From NCBI GenBank assembly GCA_963734055.1, contig CAVTFQ010000013.1:120202-184201 (forward strand): a stretch of 64,000 nucleotides of DNA, written 5' to 3'. A program made the translations under genes and the position numbers. A model generated the notes under the pieces. That model did not search any database. It was not told the DNA's origin and saw only the letters and a program-made list of their open reading frames with translations. Source of the DNA: CAIWHR01 sp963734055. GTDB lineage: Bacteria; Pseudomonadota; Gammaproteobacteria; Burkholderiales; Casimicrobiaceae. Positions within the stretch are counted from its first letter, which is position 1. Each line of letters begins with the position of its first letter. Shown piece after piece: positions 45,250 to 57,262 of the stretch.

Positions 45250-46398
45250 CTAATAGAGCGCGGGCCCGGCTTCGCGCACCTGCCGCTCGGTGATCTTGCC
45301 GCGCATCACGTGGTATGCCCAGCCGGTGTAGGCAATGACCAGCGGGAGGAAGATCAGCACCGCCCAGAACATGATCTGCAGCGTGCGGTGGCTCGACACC
45401 GAGTCGTAGAGCGTCAAGCTGCTGCGCGGATCGGCCGACGACGGCATGACGAAGGGAAACAGGGCAAAGCCGGCGGTCAGCACGACGCCGGCGACGGCTA
45501 CCGACGACAATACGAACGCGAGCATCGAGCGGCGGCGCGCGGCGGCACCGAGCGCGAGCAGCGCGCACACGATCGCGGCGAGAGGCACGACGATCGTCCA
45601 CGGATGGAGCGGAGCGCTCGAGAGCCAGCTTCCGGGGCCGTGCGCGACCGTCTTCGCAAGCGGCACGAACGACGAGTTCGCCGGCGGCATCGCGGTTATC
45701 GCAAAGCCGTCGATCCCCATGGCGAGCCACGCCCCGGCGCCGGCGAAGGCGACGATGAACAGGGCCCCGGCGACTCGCGCCGCCGTCGTGGCGCGCTCAA
45801 ACACCGCCCCTTCGGTGCGGAGCTGCAGGTAGAGGGCGCCGTGCATGGCCAGCAGTGCGACGCTCACGATGCCCGCGAGGAGCGCAAACGGATTGAGCAG
45901 ACCGAAGAACGAGCCGGTGTAGTGGACGCGGAGCTCCTGGTCGAAATGGAAGGGGACCCCCTGCAGCAGGTTGCCGAAGGCGACGCCGAACACGAGCACC
46001 GGCACGGTGCCGCCGACGAAGAGCCCCCAGTCCCAGGCATTCCGCCAGCGCGGATCAGGCACCTTGCTGCGATAGTCGAAGCCGACCGGCCGGAAGAAGA
46101 GCGCGAAGAGCGTCAGGATCAGCGCAACGTAGAACCCCGAGAATGCCGTCGCGTACACGAGTGGCCACGCGGCGAACGCCGCGCCGCCCGCGGTGATGAA
46201 CCACACCTGGTTGCCTTCCCAGTGCGGGCCGATCGTGTTGAGCATCACGCGCCGCTCGTCGTCGGTCCTGCCCACGAACGGGAGCAGCGTGCCGAGCCCC
46301 AGGTCCTTGCCGTCCATGACCGCGAAGCCGATGAGCAGCACGCCGATGAAGACCCACCAGATCAGCTTCAGCGTCGCGTAGTCGAAGACGTAGATCAT
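45250..46398 (-). CDS. cydB: Cytochrome bd ubiquinol oxidase subunit II
   Basis: A 382-residue membrane subunit with about eight or nine helices. The start 'MIYVFDYATLKLIWWVFIGV' and 'FAVMDGKDLGLGTLLPFVGR' are canonical, as is 'RVMLNTIGPHWEGNQVWFIT' near residue 50. The C-terminus 'MRGKITERQVREAGPALY' is typical. With CydA it forms a high-affinity oxidase used at low oxygen and under stress. It follows cydA by seven bases and is followed by cydX after 12. Confidence 0.96.
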   Translation of the reverse strand: MIYVFDYATLKLIWWVFIGVLLIGFAVMDGKDLGLGTLLPFVGRTDDERRVMLNTIGPHWEGNQVWFITAGGAAFAAWPLVYATAFSGFYVALILTLFALFFRPVGFDYRSKVPDPRWRNAWDWGLFVGGTVPVLVFGVAFGNLLQGVPFHFDQELRVHYTGSFFGLLNPFALLAGIVSVALLAMHGALYLQLRTEGAVFERATTAARVAGALFIVAFAGAGAWLAMGIDGFAITAMPPANSSFVPLAKTVAHGPGSWLSSAPLHPWTIVVPLAAIVCALLALGAAARRRSMLAFVLSSVAVAGVVLTAGFALFPFVMPSSADPRSSLTLYDSVSSHRTLQIMFWAVLIFLPLVIAYTGWAYHVMRGKITERQVREAGPALY

Positions 46399-46405
46399 CC
46401 GGACC

Positions 46406-47966
<1,561 letters not shown>

Positions 47967-47980
<14 letters not shown>

Positions 47981-48191
47981 CGTGGCCTCCCATCGGTGCG
48001 GCGGGGGCCAGCAGCTGCGCGGCGACGCGGTCCGGCGCGACGGTCATCCGCGGGGCGAGCGGGGCGCTGAAGAAGAGCGACCAGAGAACGAACAGCGCCG
48101 CCCCCTTGACCACGAGGACGAGCGTCACATCGCGCGCGAGCGGCGAGGTGCGGTTCCAGCGGGCCCGGCAGACGGCGGCGAGGAATCGCAT
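47967..48191 (-). CDS. cydP: Cytochrome oxidase putative small subunit CydP
   Basis: A 74-residue single-helix protein upstream of cydA. 'LARDVTLVLVVKGAALFVLW' then 'SLFFSAPLAPRMT' matches the CydP family, found at the head of cyd operons in betaproteobacteria. The start at 48191 is chosen for the usual length; an upstream in-frame ATG would add about ten residues. It overlaps cydA by 14 bases. Its role is probably in assembly or stability of the bd oxidase, by association only. Confidence 0.82.
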
Positions 48192-48216
48192 GGGAAGAAA
48201 CGGCTTCCGACGCCGA

Positions 48217-48246
48217 AGCATAATGCCGGCGTAGCGGTTCGGGCAA
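48217..48246 (-). promoter_or_regulatory. Weak candidate promoter of the cydPABX operon
   Basis: On the minus strand TTGCCC (48246-48241) and TATGCT (48222-48217) are 18 bases apart, 26 bases upstream of cydP. No FNR- or ArcA-type box is obvious around it. Confidence 0.3.
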
Positions 48247-48299
48247 CCCGGCTGCCGCGGGCGGAGCGCTGTCCCCGGCACGGGCGCCGCGTGCCGGAC

Positions 48300-48328
48300 C
48301 TTGAATTCGGCGCGCAAAACCCTACCTA
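48300..48328 (+). promoter_or_regulatory. Sigma-32 (RpoH) heat-shock promoter of clpB
   Basis: CTTGAA at 48300-48305, 14 bases, then CCCTACCTA at 48320-48328, compared with the RpoH consensus CTTGAA-N13/14-CCCCATNTA. Only two of the scored -10 positions differ. The predicted start is about 25 bases before the clpB ATG. Since clpB is a standard RpoH target, motif and gene agree. Confidence 0.7.
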
Positions 48329-48358
48329 ACGTACTGCGATTGCAGGCGAGGAGTAGCG

Positions 48359-50941
<2,583 letters not shown>

Positions 50942-50954
50942 CGCGGAGGCGGCG

Positions 50955-51431
50955 TCAGAGGTCGCTGGGCGGGGGAAGCCCGGAGCGCTCGGCAAACCCC
51001 GCGCGCCGCTCGCGATAGGCCTGCGAGACGATACTGACGAGGATGCCGGTCGTCCAGCCGAACGCGAAAAGCCCGGACATTGCGATCATCGGACCCAGGA
51101 GGCGCCACTGGTGCGCGAGCATGTCCTCGGCGTAACCCAAAGTGGTGTAGGTGCCCGCGACCAGGTAGAAAGCGTCGCGGAATTGGGGCACGGCGTCGAG
51201 CCCGAGCAGCGTCGCCGCCCACACGAGCATCTCCACGAGGTGCGTGAAGAGCATGAGGGCGATCATCGCGCCGAAGAACACTTGTCCGGGGCGCCCGGCC
51301 CGGTAGATGGGAACCCCGCGCAGCTCGAACTGGCGCTGCACCACGTACATTCCGATCCCGTGGAGGAACAGCGTCCCGAGCAGCGGAATGGATCCCAGCG
51401 CGATCTCGAGCGCCGGAATGCCCTGATCCAT
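50955..51431 (-). CDS. Two-helix ion channel-like membrane protein
   Basis: A 158-residue membrane protein with about four hydrophobic stretches. The region 'AFYLVAGTYTTLGYAEDML' looks like the pore helix and filter of two-helix potassium channels, followed by a last helix ('MSGLFAFGWTTGILVSIV'). The usual filter is TxGYG; here it reads TLGYA, with the last glycine replaced. It may be a channel with altered selectivity or a non-conducting relative. The start is ATG 51431. It converges with clpB (13 bases) and has a 113-base gap to the DUF2917 gene upstream. Confidence 0.72.
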   Translation of the reverse strand: MDQGIPALEIALGSIPLLGTLFLHGIGMYVVQRQFELRGVPIYRAGRPGQVFFGAMIALMLFTHLVEMLVWAATLLGLDAVPQFRDAFYLVAGTYTTLGYAEDMLAHQWRLLGPMIAMSGLFAFGWTTGILVSIVSQAYRERRAGFAERSGLPPPSDL

Positions 51432-51544
51432 TGGCTCACCCCCCGCGCGGCGCGCCGTCGCCGCGTCGCAGGATTCTGCCACAGGCCCCCACCGCCAGCG
51501 GCCGACGTCACTCTCGCGTCGATGTTCGGACGAGACAAACGACG

Positions 51545-51892
51545 TCAGTAGTACGGCGCGAACCGGCGGTCGCGGTCCGCGGCGCCGACCGACCCGAGCC
51601 ACGCGGCGACGCGCGCCGCGAGCCCGGGACGCTCGCCGCGGCGGCGGACCTCGGTCACGTGCCGCGCGAGCACGCACACGGTGGCCGTGTTCTGTGCCTC
51701 GACGAGGGTGAGTCCGCCGCGGTCGATCATGAACGTGTCGCCGGCCGACAGCACGATGTCGCGCGCGTCGTCCTCGAGCGTGATCCACAGCGTGCCCCGC
51801 GTCACGCGGAGCGTCGTGCCCCGCGCGCCGTCGAGCTGCACGAGCTCGCCGGGGGCGAGATCCCAGATCTTCGTGTATCCGTCGCAGGCCAT
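51545..51892 (-). CDS. DUF2917 domain protein
   Basis: A 115-residue cupin-like protein of unknown function. The family stretch is 'ELVQLDGARGTTLRVTRGTL' followed by 'LWITLEDDARDIVLSAGD' and 'FMIDRGGLTLVEAQ'. The C-terminus is Arg/Ala-rich. It is divergent from a LysR regulator with 159 bases between them, an arrangement often seen with DUF2917 genes in betaproteobacteria, so LysR may control it. The Shine-Dalgarno AGGAG is six bases before ATG 51892. Confidence 0.82.
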   Translation of the reverse strand: MACDGYTKIWDLAPGELVQLDGARGTTLRVTRGTLWITLEDDARDIVLSAGDTFMIDRGGLTLVEAQNTATVCVLARHVTEVRRRGERPGLAARVAAWLGSVGAADRDRRFAPYY

Positions 51893-51907
51893 GTCGTACT
51901 CCTATGT

Positions 51908-51920
51908 GTATAATGCATAC
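51908..51920. promoter_or_regulatory. A+T-rich palindrome in the DUF2917/lysR intergenic region
   Basis: GTAT-AATGC-ATAC (51908-51920) contains a perfect TATAAT on the plus strand (51909-51914) facing lysR, and CATTAT on the minus strand 18 bases before the DUF2917 start. It could hold both -10 elements and a regulator site. No -35 hexamer is convincing. Confidence 0.35.
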
Positions 51921-52051
51921 GAAGCGACGTCGTCCGTGGGGACTTTCCGCTCCGCGCCATCCCCGGATGCCTTCGGGAATGGCCCCAATTCTGGGGGCGG
52001 CCGCGCTGCGGCTCAAACGGCGAATCCGCATGCTTCGCATGAGGTGTACGC

Positions 52052-53014
52052 ATGCATAAGGCGCTCCGGAAGCTGCCATCGCTCGACTTCCTCAAGGGCT
52101 TCGAGGCGGCGGGCCGGCTCCTGTCGTTCACGCGCGCCGCGGAGGAGCTCTTCCTCACGCAGTCGGCGCTGTCGCGGCAGGTGCAGGCGCTCGAGGAAGC
52201 GCTCGGCGTGCCGCTGTTCGAACGGCGCCACCGCGCGCTCGCGTTCACCCCCGCGGGCCAGGTGTTTCACCGCGATGTCGCCGCGGTGCTCAATGCGCTC
52301 GCGACCGCGGCCGATGCGGTGCATGGCGCCGTGCGGGGCCCGGGCGTCACGCTGTCGACGACGGTGTCCTTCGCCTCGCTCTGGGTGATTCCGCGTCTCG
52401 CCGCGTTTCGCGCACGGCATCCGGAGACCGAGGTCTACATCTCGGCCGACGACCGCCTGGTCGACCTCGGACGCGGCGAGGTGGACATCGCGGTCCGCTA
52501 TCTGCCCGACGCCAAGGCGCCCGAGGGCTCGGTGCGGCTGTTTGGCGAGCGGATGATGCCGGTGGTGAGCCCGAATCTCGTGCGGAGCGGCGGAATCCCG
52601 CTCGCGAGTCCCGCCGACCTCGCGCGCCACGTGCTCCTGCACCTCGACGATCCCGATGGACGCACGCCCTGGCTCGAATGGAGCGTCTGGCTCGCGGCGA
52701 ACGGACAACCGGGCCTCAAGCCCGCGGGCAACCTGCGCTTCAAGCTCTACGACCAGCTGATCCAGGCCACGGTGGCGGGACAGGGGGTCGCGCTCGGCCG
52801 CATCCCGCTCATCGCCGAGCATCTGCGGGACCGCCGGCTCGTGGCGCCGTTTCCGAAGCGCTACGAGTCGGCGCGCGGCTACTACGCGGTGGTCGCCCCG
52901 CACGCCGTCGATCGTTCCGACGTGGTCGAGTTCGTGACGTGGCTCGCGGACGAAGCGCGGCGCGAGGTGGGCACGCGCGCGCCCGCCGCTCCCGCGCGGC
53001 GGAGGACGCGATGA
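52052..53014 (+). CDS. LysR family transcriptional regulator (GcvA-like)
   Basis: A 320-residue LysR regulator. The winged helix-turn-helix is near residues 15-65 ('RLLSFTRAAEELFLTQSALS', 'QVQALEEALGVPLFERRHRA'). The effector domain starts about 95, with 'LWVIPRLAAFRARHPETEV' and 'VDIAVRYLPDAKAPEGSV' matching the GcvA group. Its target is likely the divergent DUF2917 gene and itself; the co-inducer is unknown. Its TGA overlaps the start of the methyltransferase gene as ATGA, so the two are co-translated. Confidence 0.9.
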   Translation: MHKALRKLPSLDFLKGFEAAGRLLSFTRAAEELFLTQSALSRQVQALEEALGVPLFERRHRALAFTPAGQVFHRDVAAVLNALATAADAVHGAVRGPGVTLSTTVSFASLWVIPRLAAFRARHPETEVYISADDRLVDLGRGEVDIAVRYLPDAKAPEGSVRLFGERMMPVVSPNLVRSGGIPLASPADLARHVLLHLDDPDGRTPWLEWSVWLAANGQPGLKPAGNLRFKLYDQLIQATVAGQGVALGRIPLIAEHLRDRRLVAPFPKRYESARGYYAVVAPHAVDRSDVVEFVTWLADEARREVGTRAPAAPARRRTR

Positions 53015-53586
53015 GCGACGGTTGCAGCGCGCACGGATCCGTCGCGCTCGCGCCCTCGCCGTGGTTCGTTCGCTTCGCGTCGCTCGTGCCCCCCGGCGCC
53101 CGGGTGCTGGATCTCGCCTGCGGGACCGGGCGCCACGCGCGATTGTTTGCGAGCCGCGGCTGCCGCGTCCTCGCGGTCGATCGCGACCCCACAGCCCTCG
53201 CGACGCTCGGAGGCGTCGCGGACGTCGAGACCGCCCGGCTCGACCTGGAATCCGGCCCGTGGCCGCTCGAAGGCGAGCGGTTCGACGCGATCGTCGTCGC
53301 GAATTACCTGCATCGTCCGCTCTTCGCGCCGCTCCTCCGGACGCTCGCCGCGGACGGCACGCTGCTCTACGAGACGTTCGCGCGCGGGAACGAAGCCTTC
53401 GGTCGGCCGTCAAACCCGGACTTCCTGCTCGAGGAAGGAGAACTGCTGCGCGTGGCCGAGGGTCGGCTCACGGTCGTAGCCTACGAGCACGGGTCGATCG
53501 AAACCGGCACGCGGCGTGGGGTCGTGCAGCGGATCGCGGCCGTCGGGTACGCGCGTGCCGGGCTGGCAGCGTTGCCGCCGGCCTAG
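53011..53586 (+). CDS. Class I SAM-dependent methyltransferase
   Basis: A 191-residue methyltransferase. The SAM site 'GARVLDLACGTGRHARLFAS' (about 30-49) and 'RVLAVDRDPTALATL' are clear, with 'FDAIVVANYLHRPLF' as motif II. The C-terminal part 'FGRPSNPDFLLEEGELLRVA' is shared with TehB-like or related small methyltransferases. Substrate unknown. It overlaps the LysR gene by four bases and ends 77 bases before dapA. Confidence 0.85.
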   Translation: MSDGCSAHGSVALAPSPWFVRFASLVPPGARVLDLACGTGRHARLFASRGCRVLAVDRDPTALATLGGVADVETARLDLESGPWPLEGERFDAIVVANYLHRPLFAPLLRTLAADGTLLYETFARGNEAFGRPSNPDFLLEEGELLRVAEGRLTVVAYEHGSIETGTRRGVVQRIAAVGYARAGLAALPPA

Positions 53587-53641
53587 GGCCTGAACCGGCC
53601 CCTGGACCGGCGTCCGTGAGACGGCCCGGCACCGAATGCGC

Positions 53642-53647
53642 TAAAAT
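53642..53647 (+). promoter_or_regulatory. -10 element of the dapA-bamC operon
   Basis: TAAAAT at 53642-53647 in the gap after the methyltransferase gene predicts a start near 53654, ten bases before the first dapA ATG. No -35 is convincing. Confidence 0.35.
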
Positions 53648-53663
53648 CCACTTTTTGCCCGCA

Positions 53664-54581
53664 ATGCCCATGCTCACCGGCAGCATCGTCGCGATCGCGA
53701 CGCCGATGTCCGCAGGAGGCGCGCTCGATCTGCCCGCGCTGTCCCGACTGATCGACTTCCACGTCCAGAACGGCACGGCGGCGATCGTGATCGTCGGTAC
53801 GACCGGCGAATCACCGACGGTCGACGTCGACGAGCATTGCCTGCTCATCAAGTCGGCTGTCGAGTTCGCCCGGGGCCGGGTGCCGGTCATCGCCGGCACC
53901 GGCGCCAACTCCACGGCCGAGGCGGTCGCGCTGACCGCATACGCGAAGTCCGCCGGCGCCGCGTCGTGCCTCTCCGTCGTGCCGTACTACAACAAGCCCA
54001 CGCAGGAGGGGCTCTACCGGCACTTCCGCACGATCGCGGAGAGGGTGGACCTGCCGATGATCCTGTACAACGTGCCCGGGCGCACGGTTGCCGATCTCGC
54101 GAACGAGACGGTGCTGCGGCTCGCGCAGGTGCCGGGAATCGTGGGGCTCAAGGATGCGACCGCCGACCTGGGCCGCGGTGCCGAACTCCTGCGCGCGCTC
54201 CGCGCCGCGGGCCGGCGCGAGTTCGCGGTCTACAGCGGCGACGACCTGACGGCGCTGCCGCTCCTGTTCATGGGCGGCCATGGCGTCATTTCCGTCACCG
54301 CGAACGTCGCCCCCAAGCTGATGGCGGAGATGTGCGGGGCCGCGCTGGTCGGCGACGTCGCCCGGGCCCGGGCCGCGAACGACCGCCTCCTGCCGCTCCA
54401 CCGCCGGCTGTTCATCGAGGCGAACCCGATTCCCGTCAAGTGGGCGCTGGCCGAGATGGGCCTGATCGAGAACGAGTTGCGGCTGCCCTTGGTGCCGCTG
54501 TCGGCGCAGCATCACGAGACCGTTCGCGGCGCGCTGCGCGACGCGGGTGCGCTCGCGCTCCCTTCGAAGGTGCCCGCATGA
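53664..54581 (+). CDS. dapA: 4-hydroxy-tetrahydrodipicolinate synthase
   Basis: A 305-residue class I aldolase that condenses pyruvate with aspartate semialdehyde in lysine and diaminopimelate synthesis. Family marks: 'GTTGESPTVDVDEH' near 45, 'VVPYYNKPTQEGLYRHF' with the catalytic tyrosine (near 110), and the Schiff-base lysine in 'PGIVGLKDATADLGR' (near 160). ATG 53664 is used; ATG 53670 gives the common start 'MLTGSIVAIATPM' and may be the true one. Its TGA overlaps the bamC ATG. Diaminopimelate links it to cell-wall synthesis, as alr is. Confidence 0.95.
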   Translation: MPMLTGSIVAIATPMSAGGALDLPALSRLIDFHVQNGTAAIVIVGTTGESPTVDVDEHCLLIKSAVEFARGRVPVIAGTGANSTAEAVALTAYAKSAGAASCLSVVPYYNKPTQEGLYRHFRTIAERVDLPMILYNVPGRTVADLANETVLRLAQVPGIVGLKDATADLGRGAELLRALRAAGRREFAVYSGDDLTALPLLFMGGHGVISVTANVAPKLMAEMCGAALVGDVARARAANDRLLPLHRRLFIEANPIPVKWALAEMGLIENELRLPLVPLSAQHHETVRGALRDAGALALPSKVPA

Positions 54582-55714
54582 ACGCGTCACGCATCGCCCC
54601 GGCCGCGCGGGCCGGGCTCGCCATCGCACTGGCCGCGCTCGCGCTCTCGGGCTGTGAGACGCCGACGACCTCGTTCGGCAAGAAGATCGACTACAAGTCG
54701 GTCTCCTCCGCGCCCGCGCTCGAAGTGCCGCCGGACCTGAAGAGTCCGCAGTACGACGACCGCTACAACGTGTCGACCGCCTCCGGGCTCGCGGCGCGCG
54801 ACGCAACGCGGCCGAAGACGGGCGACCAGATCGCGCCGAACCAGATCGCCGATGCGAAGATCGTGAAGGAGGGCAACGAGCGCTGGCTGCACGTGCGCGC
54901 GACGCCCGAGCAGGCGTGGAACATCACGCGCCAGTTCTGGATCGACCAGGGCTTCGTGCTCGCAAACGAGCTTCCCGGCTCCGGCGTGATGGAGACCGAC
55001 TGGGCCGAGAACCGGGCCGAGATTCCACCCGACTTCCTGCGCAGCACCCTCGGCAAGGCCGCCGACCTGTTCTACACGACGTACAAGCGCGAGAAGTACC
55101 ATACGCGCATCGAGCGCGGAACCGAGCAGGGCACAGTCGATATCTACATCGCGAGCCGCGTGATGGAACAGGTACCGACGACCAAGATCGACAATTCGTC
55201 GCCGGCGGCGTTCGCGTGGGCCCTGCTACCGCCGAACCCGGGGCTCGACGCGGAGTGGCTCGGCCGGCTGATGGTGCGCTTCGGCATGCCGGACACGCAG
55301 GTGACCGAGGCGCTCCGCGCGACCGCTCCCGGTGGCACCGCGCAGGAGCGCGCGAAGCTGCAGAAGGCAGCCGACGGCGTGAACCAGCTCGTGCTCGACG
55401 ACAGCTTCGACCGGGCGTGGCGCCGGGTCGGTCTCGCGCTCGACCGGGTCGGCTTCACCGTGGTCGACCGCGATCGCTCGAAGGGCGAGTACTTCGTCCG
55501 CTACTCCGATCCGGAGACCGCGGCGCGCAACGAAGGCCTGCTCACGAAGCTCATGTTCTGGAAGGAAAAGGGCGAGAAGCCCGAGCAATACAAGATCACG
55601 GTCGCGCAGTCTGATCCGCGCAGCATCGTGACGGTGCAGGATCCGAACGGCGCACCCGACAAGAGCGCGACCGGCGAGAAGATCCTGACGCTCCTCAAGG
55701 ACCAGCTGAAGTAG
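54578..55714 (+). CDS. bamC: Outer membrane assembly lipoprotein BamC
   Basis: A 378-residue lipoprotein of the BAM complex that inserts beta-barrel proteins. The lipobox is 'ALALSGCETP' (cysteine near 27), then 'YKSVSSAPALEVPPDLKSPQ', the unstructured lasso that binds BamD. Two helix-grip domains follow (about 95-190 and 260-375, 'AWNITRQFWIDQGFVL', 'AWRRVGLALDRVGFTVVDRD'). It is coupled to dapA by ATGA overlap, the conserved dapA-bamC arrangement. An MBL hydrolase gene follows after 13 bases. Confidence 0.94.
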   Translation: MNASRIAPAARAGLAIALAALALSGCETPTTSFGKKIDYKSVSSAPALEVPPDLKSPQYDDRYNVSTASGLAARDATRPKTGDQIAPNQIADAKIVKEGNERWLHVRATPEQAWNITRQFWIDQGFVLANELPGSGVMETDWAENRAEIPPDFLRSTLGKAADLFYTTYKREKYHTRIERGTEQGTVDIYIASRVMEQVPTTKIDNSSPAAFAWALLPPNPGLDAEWLGRLMVRFGMPDTQVTEALRATAPGGTAQERAKLQKAADGVNQLVLDDSFDRAWRRVGLALDRVGFTVVDRDRSKGEYFVRYSDPETAARNEGLLTKLMFWKEKGEKPEQYKITVAQSDPRSIVTVQDPNGAPDKSATGEKILTLLKDQLK

Positions 55715-55727
55715 AGGGAGCGCGCGC

Positions 55728-56492
55728 GTGCGCTTCGCGTCGCTCGGCAGCGGCAGCGAGGGCAACGGGCTCGTCGTCGAAGCCGGCGGCACGCGCGTCC
55801 TCGTCGACTGCGGCTTCGGGATCCGGGATACTTCCTCGCGTCTCGGGCGGCTCGGCCTCGCGCCGGACGACATCGACGCGATCCTCGTCACCCACGAGCA
55901 CTCGGACCACATCGGGGGCGTGCCGGCATTCGCCGCGCGGCACGGGATCCCGGTCTGGGCGACGTTCGGGACGCTGACCGTCGTCGCGGCGCGCTTCGAG
56001 GGCATGACCCACGTTTACGGATTCGACAGCCACGAGCGCTTCGCGATCGGCGCACTCGAAGTGGTCCCGATCGCGGTGCCGCACGACGCGCGCGAGCCGG
56101 CGCAGTTCGTGCTCGGCGACGGCGCGCGCCGCGTCGGCATCCTGACCGACCTCGGGATCCCGACTCCGCACGTCGAGGCCTGCCTGTCCGGGTGCGACGC
56201 GCTGGTCCTCGAGTGCAACCACGACCTCGGCATGCTCGAAAAGGGCAGCTACCCGTGGCCGCTCAAGCAGCGGATCGCGTCGCGGCTCGGGCACCTCGAC
56301 AACGAGGCGGCGGCGGCACTGCTCGCGCGGCTCGATACGTCGCGGCTCGTCCACGTCGTCGCTGCGCACCTCTCGCGGGAGAACAACACTCGCGAGCTCG
56401 CTCGCGCCGCGCTGGCCGGCGCGCTCGGCTGTGCGGAGACGTGGATCGGCATCGCCGCGCAGGACGACGGATTCGATTGGCGTGACCTTTGA
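55728..56492 (+). CDS. MBL-fold metallo-hydrolase (YycJ/WalJ-like)
   Basis: A 254-residue metallo-beta-lactamase-fold hydrolase. The metal motif is 'ILVTHEHSDHIGG' (near 55-65), with later ligands in 'GILTDLGIPTPHV' and 'AAHLSRENNTREL'. The N-terminus 'MRFASLGSGSEGNGLVVE' is typical of the YycJ-like group. Substrate unknown; some relatives act on nucleic acids. GTG 55728 is chosen as the start at the conserved N-terminus. It lies between bamC and purC on one strand, with 12 bases to purC. Confidence 0.86.
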   Translation: MRFASLGSGSEGNGLVVEAGGTRVLVDCGFGIRDTSSRLGRLGLAPDDIDAILVTHEHSDHIGGVPAFAARHGIPVWATFGTLTVVAARFEGMTHVYGFDSHERFAIGALEVVPIAVPHDAREPAQFVLGDGARRVGILTDLGIPTPHVEACLSGCDALVLECNHDLGMLEKGSYPWPLKQRIASRLGHLDNEAAAALLARLDTSRLVHVVAAHLSRENNTRELARAALAGALGCAETWIGIAAQDDGFDWRDL

Positions 56493-56504
56493 CGAGGAAC
56501 CGGG

Positions 56505-57227
56505 ATGGAGAAGCGCAAGGAGCTCTACAAGGGGAAGGCGAAGACGGTCTACGCAACCGACGATCCGCGCTACCTCGTAATGCACTACCGCGACGACGTC
56601 TCCGCGTTCGACGGCGCGAAGCTCGCGAAGCTCGAACAAAAGGGCGAGACGAACAACCGGATCAACGCGTACGTGATGGGCAAGCTCGCCGCGGCAGGCG
56701 TGCCGACCCATTTCGTCCGGCTCCTGAACGAGCGGGAATCGCTCGTCCGCGCGATGAAGATGGTGCCGGTCGAGTGCGTGGTGCGCAACGTGTGCGCGGG
56801 CTCGATGGCCAAGCGCTACGGGATCGCCGAAGGCACGAAGCTCGCCGAGCCGATCTTCGAGTTCTTCCTCAAGAGCGACGCACTGCACGATCCGCTCGTC
56901 AACGACGACCACATTCGCGTGCTCGGCTGGGCGAGTGCCGACGAGATCGCGGAGATGAAGGCGCTCACGCACAAGGTCAACGGGGTGCTCAAGCCGCTGT
57001 TCGGCGCCGCGGGCATCGACCTCGTCGATTACAAGCTCGAGTTCGGCCACCCCGCCGACGATGCGGCGGGGCCGCTCGTGCTGGGCGACGAATTCACGCC
57101 GGACGGGTGCCGCCTGTGGGACGCGAAGACCGGCGAAAAGCTCGACAAGGACCGATTCCGCCGCGATCTCGGTTCCGTCATCGAGCACTACCGGGAAGTC
57201 GCACGCCGGATCGGCGCGCCGCTTTGA
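56505..57227 (+). CDS. purC: SAICAR synthetase
   Basis: A 240-residue enzyme of purine biosynthesis that joins aspartate to CAIR using ATP. Clear signatures are 'KRKELYKGKAKTVYATDD', 'MHYRDDVSAFDGAKLAKLEQ', 'VPVECVVRNVCAGSMAKRYG' and 'EFTPDGCRLWDAKTGEKLDK'. Length is the bacterial standard (about 237). The stop overlaps a TTG that could serve as an early start of the next gene. No other purine gene is in the window. Confidence 0.96.
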   Translation: MEKRKELYKGKAKTVYATDDPRYLVMHYRDDVSAFDGAKLAKLEQKGETNNRINAYVMGKLAAAGVPTHFVRLLNERESLVRAMKMVPVECVVRNVCAGSMAKRYGIAEGTKLAEPIFEFFLKSDALHDPLVNDDHIRVLGWASADEIAEMKALTHKVNGVLKPLFGAAGIDLVDYKLEFGHPADDAAGPLVLGDEFTPDGCRLWDAKTGEKLDKDRFRRDLGSVIEHYREVARRIGAPL

Positions 57228-57262
57228 CCGAAGGCGAGTCCGGCCCGCTCGAACGCGCGCGC

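Noticed and set aside
53586..53601. GGGCC-N6-GGCCC hairpin after the methyltransferase gene
   Set aside because: Five pairs only and no T-run; such short GC palindromes are frequent by chance at this composition.
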